A stretch of DNA of 64,000 bases, taken from CBDESM01 sp965242485. Lineage in GTDB: Bacteria; Chloroflexota; Dehalococcoidia; Bin125. The notes beneath the pieces are model-generated. The model worked only from the letters and a program-made list of their open reading frames with translations, did no database searches and was not told the origin of the DNA. A program made the position numbers and the translations under genes. The DNA lies in assembly GCA_965242485.1 (NCBI GenBank), contig CBDESM010000003.1:930001-994000 (forward strand), given 5' to 3'. Positions 52,969 through 62,800 of this stretch are shown here, piece by piece (positions within the stretch are counted from its first letter, which is position 1; every line of letters begins with the position of its first letter).

Positions 52969-53271
52969 TGCCCCCCTCGGCGGTGGCCGCGCCGGTGCGG
53001 GCCGAGTTCGATATGTCGGGCCTGCTGCGCTGGGACGTCGGCGAGCAAGGCGCTGCGCGAAGCGGGGATGATCACGCCAAACGAGGGGCGGCACCGGCTG
53101 GACTTCCCGCCTGAGTCGAGCGAGTTGGCCATCTCGCTCGGCACGCCGATGAACTCGTTCCGATCACGGCGCGACGGACGGCGGCGATGCTGACTGCTAC
53201 TCCGGCGATGGCGGGGATTGCGACCTTGCCCAGCCTGCGGGCGAGGCTCACGTGTCACTCTCCGAGACGTC
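52969..53271. pseudogene. Gap with a possible decayed gene end
   Basis: No intact gene. On the plus strand, 53050-53193 reads ALREAGMITPNEGRHRLDF, continues SSELAISLGTPMNSF and ends at TGA, which looks like the C-terminal end of a real protein with no start upstream. The rest shows no coding pattern. Probably a remnant; the family is unknown. Confidence 0.3.
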
Positions 53272-53952
53272 TCAGCTGCCTAGGTTGCTTGCGATGAATT
53301 GGCCCAGTTGCAGGCGCTCGCTGGGGGTGTCGGCTTCGTTGTACATGTGCCTGCAGTCGTCGCGCCACCGGTAGGTGTGCAGACCGATCACGACTATCGG
53401 TCCACCTCGGCGGATGTTCTCGTAGCAGGCCTCGAGGGTGAGTCTGCTCGGCGAGGAGCGGAAGATGCCGGCGCGGGTGTTCATCGCGGCCGTGTAGGGC
53501 GCGTCGAGGATGGCGGCGTCTCGTTCGGCGCGGGCGGCGGCGACTTCCATCCGCTCGGCGTATCGGGCGGCTTGTCGAGCGGCGGCGCGTTCGGACCTGG
53601 GCAGCGATCGGGCAGCTCTCACTGCGGCGATGCGGACTTCCGCGGCGCGGTCGATGCGGGTGCGGGCTGCGGCGCGGGCATCGTCGGCGGCCATCCCGGC
53701 GGCTCCGTAGTCTTCGATTATCTCGATGTAGTCGTAGACGGATTTGATGACGGATTGGACGGTGATGGGGTCGAGGCCGAGCTGGTCGGTCCAAGCCTTG
53801 AACTCGGCCTCGGCGGTCATGGCGTCCTTCTGGGCGTTGAGCAGCGCGTCCGACATTGACTGACTGGCTGCGATGCTGATGCCGGCGGCGAGGGTGGCGG
53901 CGGCGAAGAGTGCGAGCGCGACCTGTCGGACTCTGATCAACGTGATGATCAT
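53272..53952 (-). CDS. Secreted helical hypothetical protein
   Basis: From ATG 53952 (AGAGGGGGG upstream) the 226-residue protein begins MIITLIRVRQVALALFAAAT, a signal peptide or membrane anchor ending near AAGISIAAS. The middle (~60-150) is a long Ala/Arg-rich helix (RIAAVRAARSLPRSERAAAR), and the C-terminal part carries two Cys (ACYENIRRGG and WRDDCRHMYN) that could form a disulfide. No family is recognised. A TATGGT -10 candidate lies ~27 nt upstream. Confidence 0.6.
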   Translation of the reverse strand: MIITLIRVRQVALALFAAATLAAGISIAASQSMSDALLNAQKDAMTAEAEFKAWTDQLGLDPITVQSVIKSVYDYIEIIEDYGAAGMAADDARAAARTRIDRAAEVRIAAVRAARSLPRSERAAARQAARYAERMEVAAARAERDAAILDAPYTAAMNTRAGIFRSSPSRLTLEACYENIRRGGPIVVIGLHTYRWRDDCRHMYNEADTPSERLQLGQFIASNLGS

Positions 53953-54339
53953 CCCCCCCCCTCTGCTGATAGGTGCACACCATAGCGCAGACGGGCACTC
54001 TCTCGGCGCGTCGATTTTGAGGGGGTGTTTTTGGGACACGGGGCGAGATCGAAACGCGCTCTCTGGCCTTCCTGACGCGATTCCAAATCGGCGATCACGT
54101 CGAAATTCGGGGTGATAGGGCAAATTTTGGGCTGGATCGGGCCTGCTGGCACCGGCGGTGGGGTCGGGTCGATACGGCTGCGTCGGCGCTGCTTGGGCAG
54201 CGCGGGCGTCGGCGGGGCAGGTGAAGTCGAGTGCCCATAGCAGGACATCGGTGAAGCTGAAGCGGCTGTCGCTGGTGAACCAAGCGTCGTAGGTCTCCGA
54301 AAGCGACGGGTACTCGGCGGTAGCTCATCCGTAGGGTGG
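53953..54339. pseudogene. Gap with a decayed coding stretch
   Basis: On the minus strand, ~54330 down to ~54130 reads AEYPSLSETYDAWFTSDSRF and then FSFTDVLLWALDFTCPADAR with normal G/C-ending codons. It has no start codon: TAG and TGA lie directly upstream in frame. Nearer 53960 the coding pattern fades. It is best read as the relic of a gene; nothing else is visible in the gap. Confidence 0.3.
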
Positions 54340-55392
54340 CTACGCGCGTCCCGCCGTCCGCCTGATCCAGACCGTCGCCGCGACCGCCAGCGCCGCTGCG
54401 ATACCCAGCGCGATCTGCAGCGGCGTCTCCCAACCGGGCTCGCCTGGCTCGAAGCTCTCGGTGAACGGAGCCGGGCCGGGGTCGCTCTCCATCAGCAGAT
54501 CGCCGTCGTCTGCCTGCGGCTCTTCCGCTTCGAGGTCGGCTTGGTCTGAAGCCGCTGACATCGCCGCTTCTGCCGTCTCCTCTTCAGCAGGCGCCGCTTC
54601 TAAATTCGCCTCAGCGGACTGCTCAACCTGCTCATCCTCCACTGCCGATTCCTCGGTCGCTGCACCATCGTCTGCGTCCGTCGGTTGCGCGGCGAAGTGA
54701 GCCTCGCTGGCCGACTGCTCCTCGGCCTCCGCTGCTTCCGCTGCCGCTTGCTCCGCCTCGGCTTCCTCGCGTGAACGCCAATCGATTGCATCCGCTTCGG
54801 CTTCCTCTTCCACCGCCTCCTCCTCGGCGAAATCGTCCGCGAGCTCTTCCTCCGCCGAAGCGTCCTCGACCGCCATCTCGGTCGCCGGTTCCTCCGCGGC
54901 CGCCTCTTCCTCCTCTAGATCGAAGTCTGCCACCAGCGCTGCTTCCGGCTGCGACTGCTCCTCCACCCGCATGAACGGCAATGCCGCTGACTCCAGTTCG
55001 AGCAGCCCGTCCCCCTCGTTCCTGTCGAGCATGTCGTACGCGGCCACGGCCGCCAGCGCCGCGATTGCGACCGCCGCTCCCGCCGTCGCCAGACGCAGCG
55101 ATCTCGGCGCGGGCTCCCGCTGGACGGGAGGCGCGGGCGCGGCGGCGTCGGCCGCCGTCAGCGCGAAGCTGCGGCTCGGCTCGTCCGCTTCCAGCGTTTC
55201 CTTCAGCCCGTAGGCGATGAACTGGATGTCCTCGAGGTACTCCCGCGTCTGCGCGTCCTCTTCCCGCGCCGCCTCGAACGCCGCCGCCTCGCCCGGGTCC
55301 AGCTCGCCGTCCAGATACGCGGACGCCCGCGCCTGCCCGCGGCCGTGCCGCATGCGCGAGATTTCCCACCGCAGCCGCGCCAACCGACTCAC
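54340..55392 (-). CDS. Anti-sigma-factor-like protein with large acidic domain
   Basis: A 350-residue protein. The N-terminal ~75 residues match anti-sigma cytoplasmic domains (ASAYLDGELDPGEAAAFEAA) but lack the HxxxCxxC zinc motif. A membrane helix at ~98-121 is followed by ~190 residues that are nearly all Glu, Ala and Asp, and a second helix (~320-340) ends the protein. The acidic part would lie outside the cell between the two helices. The GTG start overlaps the sigma gene stop (GTGA), a classic sigma/anti-sigma arrangement. Confidence 0.75.
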   Translation of the reverse strand: MSRLARLRWEISRMRHGRGQARASAYLDGELDPGEAAAFEAAREEDAQTREYLEDIQFIAYGLKETLEADEPSRSFALTAADAAAPAPPVQREPAPRSLRLATAGAAVAIAALAAVAAYDMLDRNEGDGLLELESAALPFMRVEEQSQPEAALVADFDLEEEEAAAEEPATEMAVEDASAEEELADDFAEEEAVEEEAEADAIDWRSREEAEAEQAAAEAAEAEEQSASEAHFAAQPTDADDGAATEESAVEDEQVEQSAEANLEAAPAEEETAEAAMSAASDQADLEAEEPQADDGDLLMESDPGPAPFTESFEPGEPGWETPLQIALGIAAALAVAATVWIRRTAGRA

Positions 55393-56018
55393 GATCCTCC
55401 CTCTCGTTCCTGTTCGGCCAGACGCCGCCGCGCCTCCGAAAGTTCCCCGCTCTCGATCAGCAGCTGGCGCATCTGCGCCCGCCCGCGGCTCAAGCGCGAT
55501 TTCACCGTGCCTATCGATGCCCCCGTCGCCTGCGCGATCTCGTCATAATGCAGCCCCTGCACGTCGCGCAGGATCACCGTTTGCCGCTGCCCGTCCGGCA
55601 GCGAATCGAGCGCCCGCAGCAGCGCCCGGCCCGTCTCCGAATCCAGCGCCCGCTGCTCCGGCGAGCGCGCTTCGTCGGGCGGCGCGAACGCGTCCCCGCG
55701 CTCGTCGACCAGCTCTTCCAGCGACGTGCTCGGCCGCCGCTTGCGCCGGCGCAGCTCGTCGCGGCAGCGGTTCCCCGCGATCCGCAGCAGCCACGCCGAA
55801 AAATTGCCGCCCCGATAGCCCGACAGCCCGCGCCATGCCGCCAGCATCGTATCCTGCGCCGCGTCCTCGGCCGCGTCGCGCCCGCGCAGCATGCCGCGGC
55901 AGAGCCCGAACACGCGCCGTTCATAGCGGCGCACCAGCTCGTTGAACGCGCCCAGATCGCCGCTCTGCGCCGCCGCCGCGAGTTCGTCATCCGTGCGGGG
56001 CACGGCGTCGTCCGCCAC
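55389..56018 (-). CDS. ECF-type RNA polymerase sigma factor
   Basis: A 209-residue sigma-70 family protein from GTG 56018 (GGAGGAG 3-4 nt upstream). Region 2 holds FNELVRRYERRVFGLCRGML and DAAQDTMLAAWRGL. Region 4 holds LPDGQRQTVILRDVQGLHYDEI and the helix-turn-helix IGTVKSRLSRGRAQMR. It directs RNA polymerase to stress-type promoters when released from the coupled anti-sigma. A TAGACT -10 candidate (preceded by TG) lies ~56 nt upstream. Confidence 0.92.
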   Translation of the reverse strand: MADDAVPRTDDELAAAAQSGDLGAFNELVRRYERRVFGLCRGMLRGRDAAEDAAQDTMLAAWRGLSGYRGGNFSAWLLRIAGNRCRDELRRRKRRPSTSLEELVDERGDAFAPPDEARSPEQRALDSETGRALLRALDSLPDGQRQTVILRDVQGLHYDEIAQATGASIGTVKSRLSRGRAQMRQLLIESGELSEARRRLAEQEREGGS

Positions 56019-56112
56019 GCTCTCCTCCACCCCGTCCCTCTGCCGTGCGTTGAAGGACGGAACCCGCGCCCCGCGAAGTCTACAGCCGCCGCGCGCCGGC
56101 CACGGAACCGCG

Positions 56113-56967
56113 ATGCCGCTCACCGCCCCCCGCGAACTCGTCGCACGGGCCCGCTCCGCCGGCCGCGCCGTCGTCGCCGCCAACGTCTCCACGCCCGAAA
56201 TGGCCCGCGGCGTCTTCGCTGCCGCTTCCGCCGCCGGCAAGCCCGTCCTGCTCCAGTTCAACCGCGCCGGCCTCGACCAGATCGGCGGCGTCGAAGCCGC
56301 GGCCGCCGTCGCCCGCGCCGCCCTCCAAGCGCTCGATCCGCTCGCCGACGGCAGCGGCCCGCGAGCCGCCCTCCATCTCGACCACGCCGACACCGCCGCC
56401 GAACTCTCCGCTGCCATCGACGCCGGCTTCAACTCCCTGATGATCGACGGCTCGACCCTCCCCTTCGACGATCACGTCGAGCTCGTCCGCGAGGCCCGCG
56501 GCCTCGCCGCCTGGAACGGCATCCCCCTGGAAGCCGAACTCGGCCACGTCGCCGGCGACGAGGACGGCGTCACCATCGGCGACCCGGCCTGGACCGACCC
56601 GGCCCAAGCGGCCGAGTTCGTCGAAGCCACCGGCATCGACTGGCTCGCCGTCGCCGTCGGCAACGTCCACGGCGGCCCGCCCGCCGGCGGCCTCCAGCGC
56701 GACCGCCTCGCCGCCATCCGCGACGCCGTCGACATCCCCCTCGTCCTCCACGGCGCATCCGGCATGTCCCAATCAGAGCTCGCCGCCGCCGCCGAACTCG
56801 GCGTCGCCAAAATCAACGTCGGCACCGCGCTCCACGAAGCCTTCGCCCGGGGCCTCGCCGCCGCCCTCGCGGAATCTCCGCACAACGCCCGCAAAGCCCT
56901 CGCCGCCGGCCAAGCCGCCGTCGCCGACGCCGCGGCCGATCTGTTCGCCGCCCCGTGGGCCCTTTAG
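56113..56967 (+). CDS. Class II fructose-bisphosphate-type aldolase
   Basis: A 284-residue zinc aldolase of the Fba/GatY family. The visible zinc and substrate parts are AALHLDHADTAAE, GFNSLMIDGSTLPFDDHV, VAVGNVHG, LVLHGASGMS and KINVGTAL. It splits fructose- or tagatose-bisphosphate or a related ketose phosphate. The sigma/anti-sigma pair is divergent. Its TAG stop doubles as the first bases of the -10 hexamer of the helicase gene. Confidence 0.9.
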   Translation: MPLTAPRELVARARSAGRAVVAANVSTPEMARGVFAAASAAGKPVLLQFNRAGLDQIGGVEAAAAVARAALQALDPLADGSGPRAALHLDHADTAAELSAAIDAGFNSLMIDGSTLPFDDHVELVREARGLAAWNGIPLEAELGHVAGDEDGVTIGDPAWTDPAQAAEFVEATGIDWLAVAVGNVHGGPPAGGLQRDRLAAIRDAVDIPLVLHGASGMSQSELAAAAELGVAKINVGTALHEAFARGLAAALAESPHNARKALAAGQAAVADAAADLFAAPWAL

Positions 56968-56970
56968 ATT
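56965..56970 (+). promoter_or_regulatory. -10 hexamer TAGATT overlapping the aldolase stop
   Basis: TAGATT, whose TAG is the aldolase stop codon, ends 9 nt before ATG 56980 of the helicase gene. No Shine-Dalgarno sequence is seen, so it is a leaderless or nearly leaderless start. Confidence 0.45.
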
Positions 56971-56979
56971 GCCCCTCGC

Positions 56980-59772
56980 ATGACCACCGCAACCCCCTCG
57001 CCCGGTTCCCTCGCCAGCGCCCGCGAACGCACCTGGGTCGTCCTCCCGCCCCTCCCGGACGAGCCCGGCATCATCCAGCTCCGCCCCGTCGACTCGCCCG
57101 CCGCGGACCCCACCGGCATCTACGAACCGCTCGAACCCAACGCGCTCAAAGAAGCCGAGTACCAGCCTCCCGACCCCGAACGCGCCGGCGCATTCGGCAC
57201 CGCACTGCTCCTCCGCGACGCCGTCCGACTCCGCCTCCGCAGCGGCGCGGGTCCCTTCCGCTCGCTCGGCAAACTCTCCGTCCAGCCCCGCCCCTACCAG
57301 TTCGTCCCGCTCCTGATGTCGCTCAAACTCGACCCCGTCCGCCTGCTCATCGCCGATGACGTCGGCGTCGGCAAGACCATCGAGGCCGCCATGGTCGCGC
57401 GCGAATTACTCGACCGCGGCATCGTCCGCCGCATCGGCGTCCTCTGCGCGCCGCACCTCTGCGAACAATGGCGCGACGAACTCCGCGATAAATTCCATAT
57501 CGAAGCCGCCATCATCCAATCCTCCCGCATCGCCGCGCTCGAACGCGCCGTCCCGCCCAACACCTTGCTCTACCGCCACTATCCCCATCTCGTCGTCAGC
57601 ATCGACTACGCCAAATCCGACAAGAACCGCCGCGCCTTCCTCGACAACGCGCCCGACCTGATCATCATCGACGAGGCCCACTCCGCCTCCCGCCCGCGCG
57701 GCGAAGGCGCGCAGCAGCAGCGCTACGACCTTGCCCGCGACCTCGCCGCCGTTCCCGGACGCCACGTCATCCTCTGCACCGCCACCCCGCACAGCGGCGT
57801 CGACGAATCCTTCCGCTCCCTGCTCGGCCTGATCTCGCCCGAATTCGATGCCGAGGGCGACCTGCTCCGCGACGATCTCGCACCCCACCTCGTCCAGCGC
57901 AAGCGCTCCGACCTTGAAGACTGGAACGGCAGCAAAACTCCCTTCCCCGTCCGCATCGCCGACGAACGTACGTATCTCATGTCGCCCGCCTACCAGGAAC
58001 TGTTCGACGATATCCTCCGCTACCTCCGCGAATACGTCGATGTCGCCGACTCCCCCAAGCAGCGCCAGCGCGTCCGCTACTGGGGCGCGATCGCCATCCT
58101 CCGCTCCGTCCTCTCCAGCCCCGCAGCAGCCCGCGCCACGCTCGAAAACCGGCGCAAATCCGCCGCGGCCGACGATGCCGAACCGGCTTCCGAGGACGAA
58201 TTCCAGCGCCAGATCCTCGACTCCGCGGACGACGACCAGCCCGCCGACTTCGCGCCCGCCGCGCCGCTCGACGATCCCGCCGCCGCGCTCCAGGACAACG
58301 ACTTCCGCCGACTGAACGGCTTCCTCCGCGACGCGGACAAGCTCGCCGGCCCGGCCAACGACGCCAAGCTCGCCAAAGCGGCCGACGTCGTCTCCGAACT
58401 GCTCGCCGAAGGCTTCAGCCCCATCGTCTACTGCCGCTTCATCGCCACCGCCAAATACGTCGCCGAACACCTCCAAGTCGCGCTCGAACGCGCCCACCGC
58501 GGCCTCGTCGTCCGCGCCGTCACCGGCTCCGACGGCGACTCCGAGCAGCGCCGCGAGATCGTCGACCGCCTCGCCGAATCAGATGTCCGCGTCCTCGTCG
58601 CCACCGACTGCCTCTCCGAAGGCGTCAACTTGCATCAGAACTACAACGCCGTCATTCATTACGACCTGCCTTGGAACCCCAACCGGCTCGAACAGCGCGA
58701 GGGCCGCGTCGACCGCTTCGGACAATGCCGCCCGGAAGTGAAAACCTTCGTGCTCTTCGGCGAAAACAATCCCGTCGACCGCGCCGTCGTCAGCGTCCTC
58801 CTGCGCAAGGCCACCGCCATCCGCAAATCGCTCGGCGTGACCGTGCCCGTCCCGGTCGAATCCGACCAGGTCATCGACGCGCTCGTCAGCAACGTCCTCT
58901 TCCAAGGCTCCGGCGGCGCGGACCAAATGCGGCTCGGCATGGACTCCGAGGAAGTCTCCCGGCTCCACCGCGCTTGGGACGATATGTCGGCCAAGGAGGA
59001 GCAGTCGCGGGCCTTCTATGCGCAGCGCGGGATCAAGCCGGGCGACGTCGCCCGCGAGTTGGACGAGATGCAGCCCGTGCTCGGCGTCGGCGATGACGTC
59101 CGCCGCTTCCTCCAAAACGGACTCCCCCGCTTCCGCGGGCTCCTCCGCCAAACCCGCCGCGACGGCGTCTTCGAGCTCCGGCCCGGCGATCTCGGCGAAG
59201 ACGGCGCCATTCCCTCCCGCGTCCACTTCGACGACGTGCCCAGGCCCGATGCCGCGTTGATCGGGCGCAACCATCCGCTCGTCGCGGAGCTCGCCGACCA
59301 CGTCCTCGCCGACGCGCTCGAACGCGGCGGCGACGCATTCCCCCGCTCCAGCGCCGTGATCACCCGCGCCGTCGACCGCCGCGCCGCCGTCCTCCTGCTC
59401 CGCCTCCGCTACCTGATCGACGACGGCGTCCCCCAATACGCCGAAGAAGTCGTCACCGCGGCCTTCCAAAACTCCGCCGGCGCAATCCAGTGGATCGGCG
59501 GACTCGACGACGAGCCCCTGCGCCTGCTGGAAGCGGCCGACGCCGACATCGCCGGCGAACTGACCCGGCAGGAGCGCGTCAACCACGTCAAATGGGCGCT
59601 CGGCATGCTCGCGGCCGACTCCGCCTGGGCCGAGCCGATCGTCGACCAGCGCCGCGCCGTCCTCGAAGCCTCGCACGCCCGGCTCCGCGCCCAAATCGGC
59701 GGCAGCCGCGTCGCGATCAAGCCCCAGCCGCCCGACGTCATCGGCGTCTTCGTCCTCGTCCCCAAGACCTAA
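56980..59772 (+). CDS. SNF2-like DEAD/DEAH helicase (DISARM DrmD-like candidate)
   Basis: A 930-residue superfamily 2 ATPase. DDVGVGKTIEA (Walker A, ~127-137), IIDEAHSASR (Walker B, D231), CTATPHSG (motif III), VATDCLSEGVNLH (motif V) and REGRVDRFGQ (motif VI) are all intact. The C-terminal ~270 residues are a family-specific extension. Neighbouring a giant adenine methylase, it fits class 1 DISARM (DrmD with DrmMI) or a type II/III-like restriction helper. The other DISARM genes (drmA, drmB, drmC) would lie beyond the window, so this stays a proposal. Confidence 0.8.
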   Translation: MTTATPSPGSLASARERTWVVLPPLPDEPGIIQLRPVDSPAADPTGIYEPLEPNALKEAEYQPPDPERAGAFGTALLLRDAVRLRLRSGAGPFRSLGKLSVQPRPYQFVPLLMSLKLDPVRLLIADDVGVGKTIEAAMVARELLDRGIVRRIGVLCAPHLCEQWRDELRDKFHIEAAIIQSSRIAALERAVPPNTLLYRHYPHLVVSIDYAKSDKNRRAFLDNAPDLIIIDEAHSASRPRGEGAQQQRYDLARDLAAVPGRHVILCTATPHSGVDESFRSLLGLISPEFDAEGDLLRDDLAPHLVQRKRSDLEDWNGSKTPFPVRIADERTYLMSPAYQELFDDILRYLREYVDVADSPKQRQRVRYWGAIAILRSVLSSPAAARATLENRRKSAAADDAEPASEDEFQRQILDSADDDQPADFAPAAPLDDPAAALQDNDFRRLNGFLRDADKLAGPANDAKLAKAADVVSELLAEGFSPIVYCRFIATAKYVAEHLQVALERAHRGLVVRAVTGSDGDSEQRREIVDRLAESDVRVLVATDCLSEGVNLHQNYNAVIHYDLPWNPNRLEQREGRVDRFGQCRPEVKTFVLFGENNPVDRAVVSVLLRKATAIRKSLGVTVPVPVESDQVIDALVSNVLFQGSGGADQMRLGMDSEEVSRLHRAWDDMSAKEEQSRAFYAQRGIKPGDVARELDEMQPVLGVGDDVRRFLQNGLPRFRGLLRQTRRDGVFELRPGDLGEDGAIPSRVHFDDVPRPDAALIGRNHPLVAELADHVLADALERGGDAFPRSSAVITRAVDRRAAVLLLRLRYLIDDGVPQYAEEVVTAAFQNSAGAIQWIGGLDDEPLRLLEAADADIAGELTRQERVNHVKWALGMLAADSAWAEPIVDQRRAVLEASHARLRAQIGGSRVAIKPQPPDVIGVFVLVPKT

Positions 59773-59812
59773 ACTCCCCCGACCTTTAGGCTGCGCGGGG
59801 AGAGTCCGCCCG

Positions 59813-62800
59813 ATGCCCTTCCCATCCGTCGACGTCCAAGGCGGCCTCTTCCCGCCCGACCTGCTCGAACGCGCCGCGCAGGGCGAAGACGCCGCCGCGC
59901 AGCAGCCGCAGGATTTTCATCTCCCCAAATCCGCGCGCCTCGCCGACGAGACGCAGTCCGCTTTCTCCGACATCCGCGTCCACTGGGCTTCTTGGCAGCG
60001 CCGCGCCAACCCGGCCGACGTCGCGCGCGCGGCCTTCGTCGAGCCCCTGCTCGAACGGCTCGGCTACTCCTCGCTCCACTTCCAGCGCGCCAACCTCGAG
60101 GCCGGCGGCGCTTCCTTCGACATCCACCGCCGCACCCACGACGCTGAAGACGCCGCGCCCGTCCACATCGTCGCCGACGCCGACCTCGACCGCCGCGGCG
60201 AACGCGCTCGCCGCTCGCCGCACGCCGAACTCCAGGACTTCCTCAACCGCTCCGAAGCGCTCTGGGGCATCCTCGCCAACGGGCCCAAGATCCGCATCCT
60301 CCGCGACTCCGCCGGGCGCTCCCGGCCCGCCTTCCTCGAGTTCGACCTCGAAGCGATGATCGACGGCAACGCCTACGCCGATTTCGTCCTGCTCTACCGC
60401 CTGCTCCACCGCTCCCGCTTCCCTTGGCCCGAAGCCCCCGCGCACCAATGCCCGCTCGAACTCCTCTACCAGCAGGGCATCGAAGAGGGCGGGCGCGTCC
60501 GCGACAAGCTCCGCGACGGCGTCAAGCAGGCCCTCGAAACTCTCGGCGGCGCGCTCCTCCGGCGCGAATCCAACCATGACCTCCGCGCCGCCTTCGATGC
60601 CGGCGAGCTCGACGCGCAAACGTTCTACCGCCAGCTGCTCAACTTCGTCTACCGCCTGCTCTTCCTCATGGTCACCGAGGAGCGCAAGCTCCTCGCCGGC
60701 GGCGGCGACCCGGATAAATATGCCGTCTTCCACAAGTACTACGGCGTCGGCAGGCTCCGCGACCTCGCCGACAAGCCGACCGAAGACGACGATTACGCCG
60801 ACCTCTGGATCGGCCTCCGCCAAACCTTCCGCGTCTGCCGCGAAGAAGATGCCGCCGCCCAAGTCGGCCTCTCCCCGCTCAACGGCGAACTCTTCGGCGA
60901 CGCCGCTTGCAGGCATATCGAGCGGGCCCAATGCGCCAACGACCAACTGCTCGAAGCCGTCCGCCGGCTCTCCAACTACCGCGCTGAAGACGGGCGCTTG
61001 CGCCGCGTCAATTACGCCCACCTCGACGTCGAAGAACTCGGCTCCGTCTACGAATCACTGCTCGACTACGCACCGCGCATCTCGCCCGACCGCCGCAACT
61101 TCCACCTCGCCGCCGGCTCGGAGCGCAAGCAGACGGGCAGCTACTACACCCCGCCCGAACTCGTCCGCGAACTCGTCGACTCCGCACTCGTCCCCGTCAT
61201 GCAAGAGCGCCTCGATGCCGCCTCGACTAGCGAAGAGAAAGAAAACGCGCTGCTCGCGCTCCGCGTTTGCGACCCGGCCGCCGGCTCCGGGCACTTCCTG
61301 CTCGCCGCCGCCCGACGCATCGCCCGCGAACTCGCCCGCATCCGCACGGGCCAGCGCGAGCCGGACCCCAAAACCCACCGCGAAGCACTCCGCGACGTCG
61401 TCCAGCACTGCATCTACGCCGTCGACAAAAACCCCCTCGCCGTAGACCTCTGCAAAGTCGCCCTCTGGATCGAAGCGCACGCCGCCGGCCTCCCCCTCTC
61501 CTTCCTCGACCACCACGTCAAACACGGCGACTCCCTGGTCGGCGTCCTCGACCGTCGCGTTCTCAAGGAAGGTATTCCTGATGGTGCCTACACCATCGTT
61601 ACGGGCGACGACAAGCGAGCTGCAAATGATTACAAGAAGCGCAACCGGGCAGAACGTCGTGGCGAGGAAGATACCCAGATGGGCCTGCCTTGGGACCCGA
61701 AAGATTGGGATTCACTTGCCGACCAAGCAGCAGCGTTCACGCTCCGTGCGCAGCGGAGCAGCGCCGATGTGCGCACCTTGGAGGCCGAATATAAAGAGAT
61801 GCACGCCGAGGGCTCGCCAGCGTGGAAGCTCAGGGCTGCATGCGACACGTGGACCTATGCATTCTTCGCTCCGCTGACACCGCCGTTGACCGATGGCTTG
61901 GATCGAGTTCCAACGTCAAGACACTTGGCGGATGCACTCACGGATTTGACTCTGCACCCTGGTCTGTTCCCGGCTGCTCAGGCAGCGGCGAAAGAACATC
62001 CCTATTTCCATTGGGCAATCGATTTCGCCGACGTTCTCAGAGACGGCGGCTTCGACGTCGTCCTCGGTAACCCGCCTTGGGAGCGCCTCAAGCTCCAAGA
62101 AAAAGAATTCTTCGCCGCAAGGCCCGAGCCAGAGGCCCGCGACATTGCCAACGCGCCCAACAAAGCAGCCCGCCAACGCCTGATCAACGCTCTGCAAGGC
62201 CGCAGCCAGCACCTAGCCGATGATTTTGACAACGCCCGCCGCCACGCCGAATCTTCCAGCCTCTTCGCCCGCCAAAGCCAACGCTTCCCCCTAGCCGGCC
62301 GCGGTGATGTCAACACTTACTCGATCTTCGCCGAACTCGGACGCGAACTGCTCGCTCCGACCGGCCGCGCCGGCATGATCGTCCCTTCCGGTCTCGCCTT
62401 CGACGCCACGACGCAGGCCTTCTTCCGCGATCTCGTCGATTGCCAGTCCATAGCCGCCCTTTACGACTTCGAGAACCGCGAAAAGGTGTTCCCCGGCATT
62501 GACAGCCGCATCAAATTCAGCCTGCTCACGATGAGCGGCGAAAACAGCCCGATCGCCCAAGCGGAATTCGCCTTCTTCCTGTACAGATCTGAGCAGCTTC
62601 GAGATGTCGGCAATGAAGAGCGGCGTATCCCCCTCACGGCAGCGGATTTCGCCCTCTTCAATCCCAATACGCGCACCTGCCCGATCTTCCGCAGCCGTCG
62701 TGATATGGAGATCGCCCGCAAAATGTACCAAGAGGCTGGCGTCTTCTGGCAGGAAGCTAATGGAACAGCTGAACGAAACCCTTGGGGCGTCAAATTTTCG

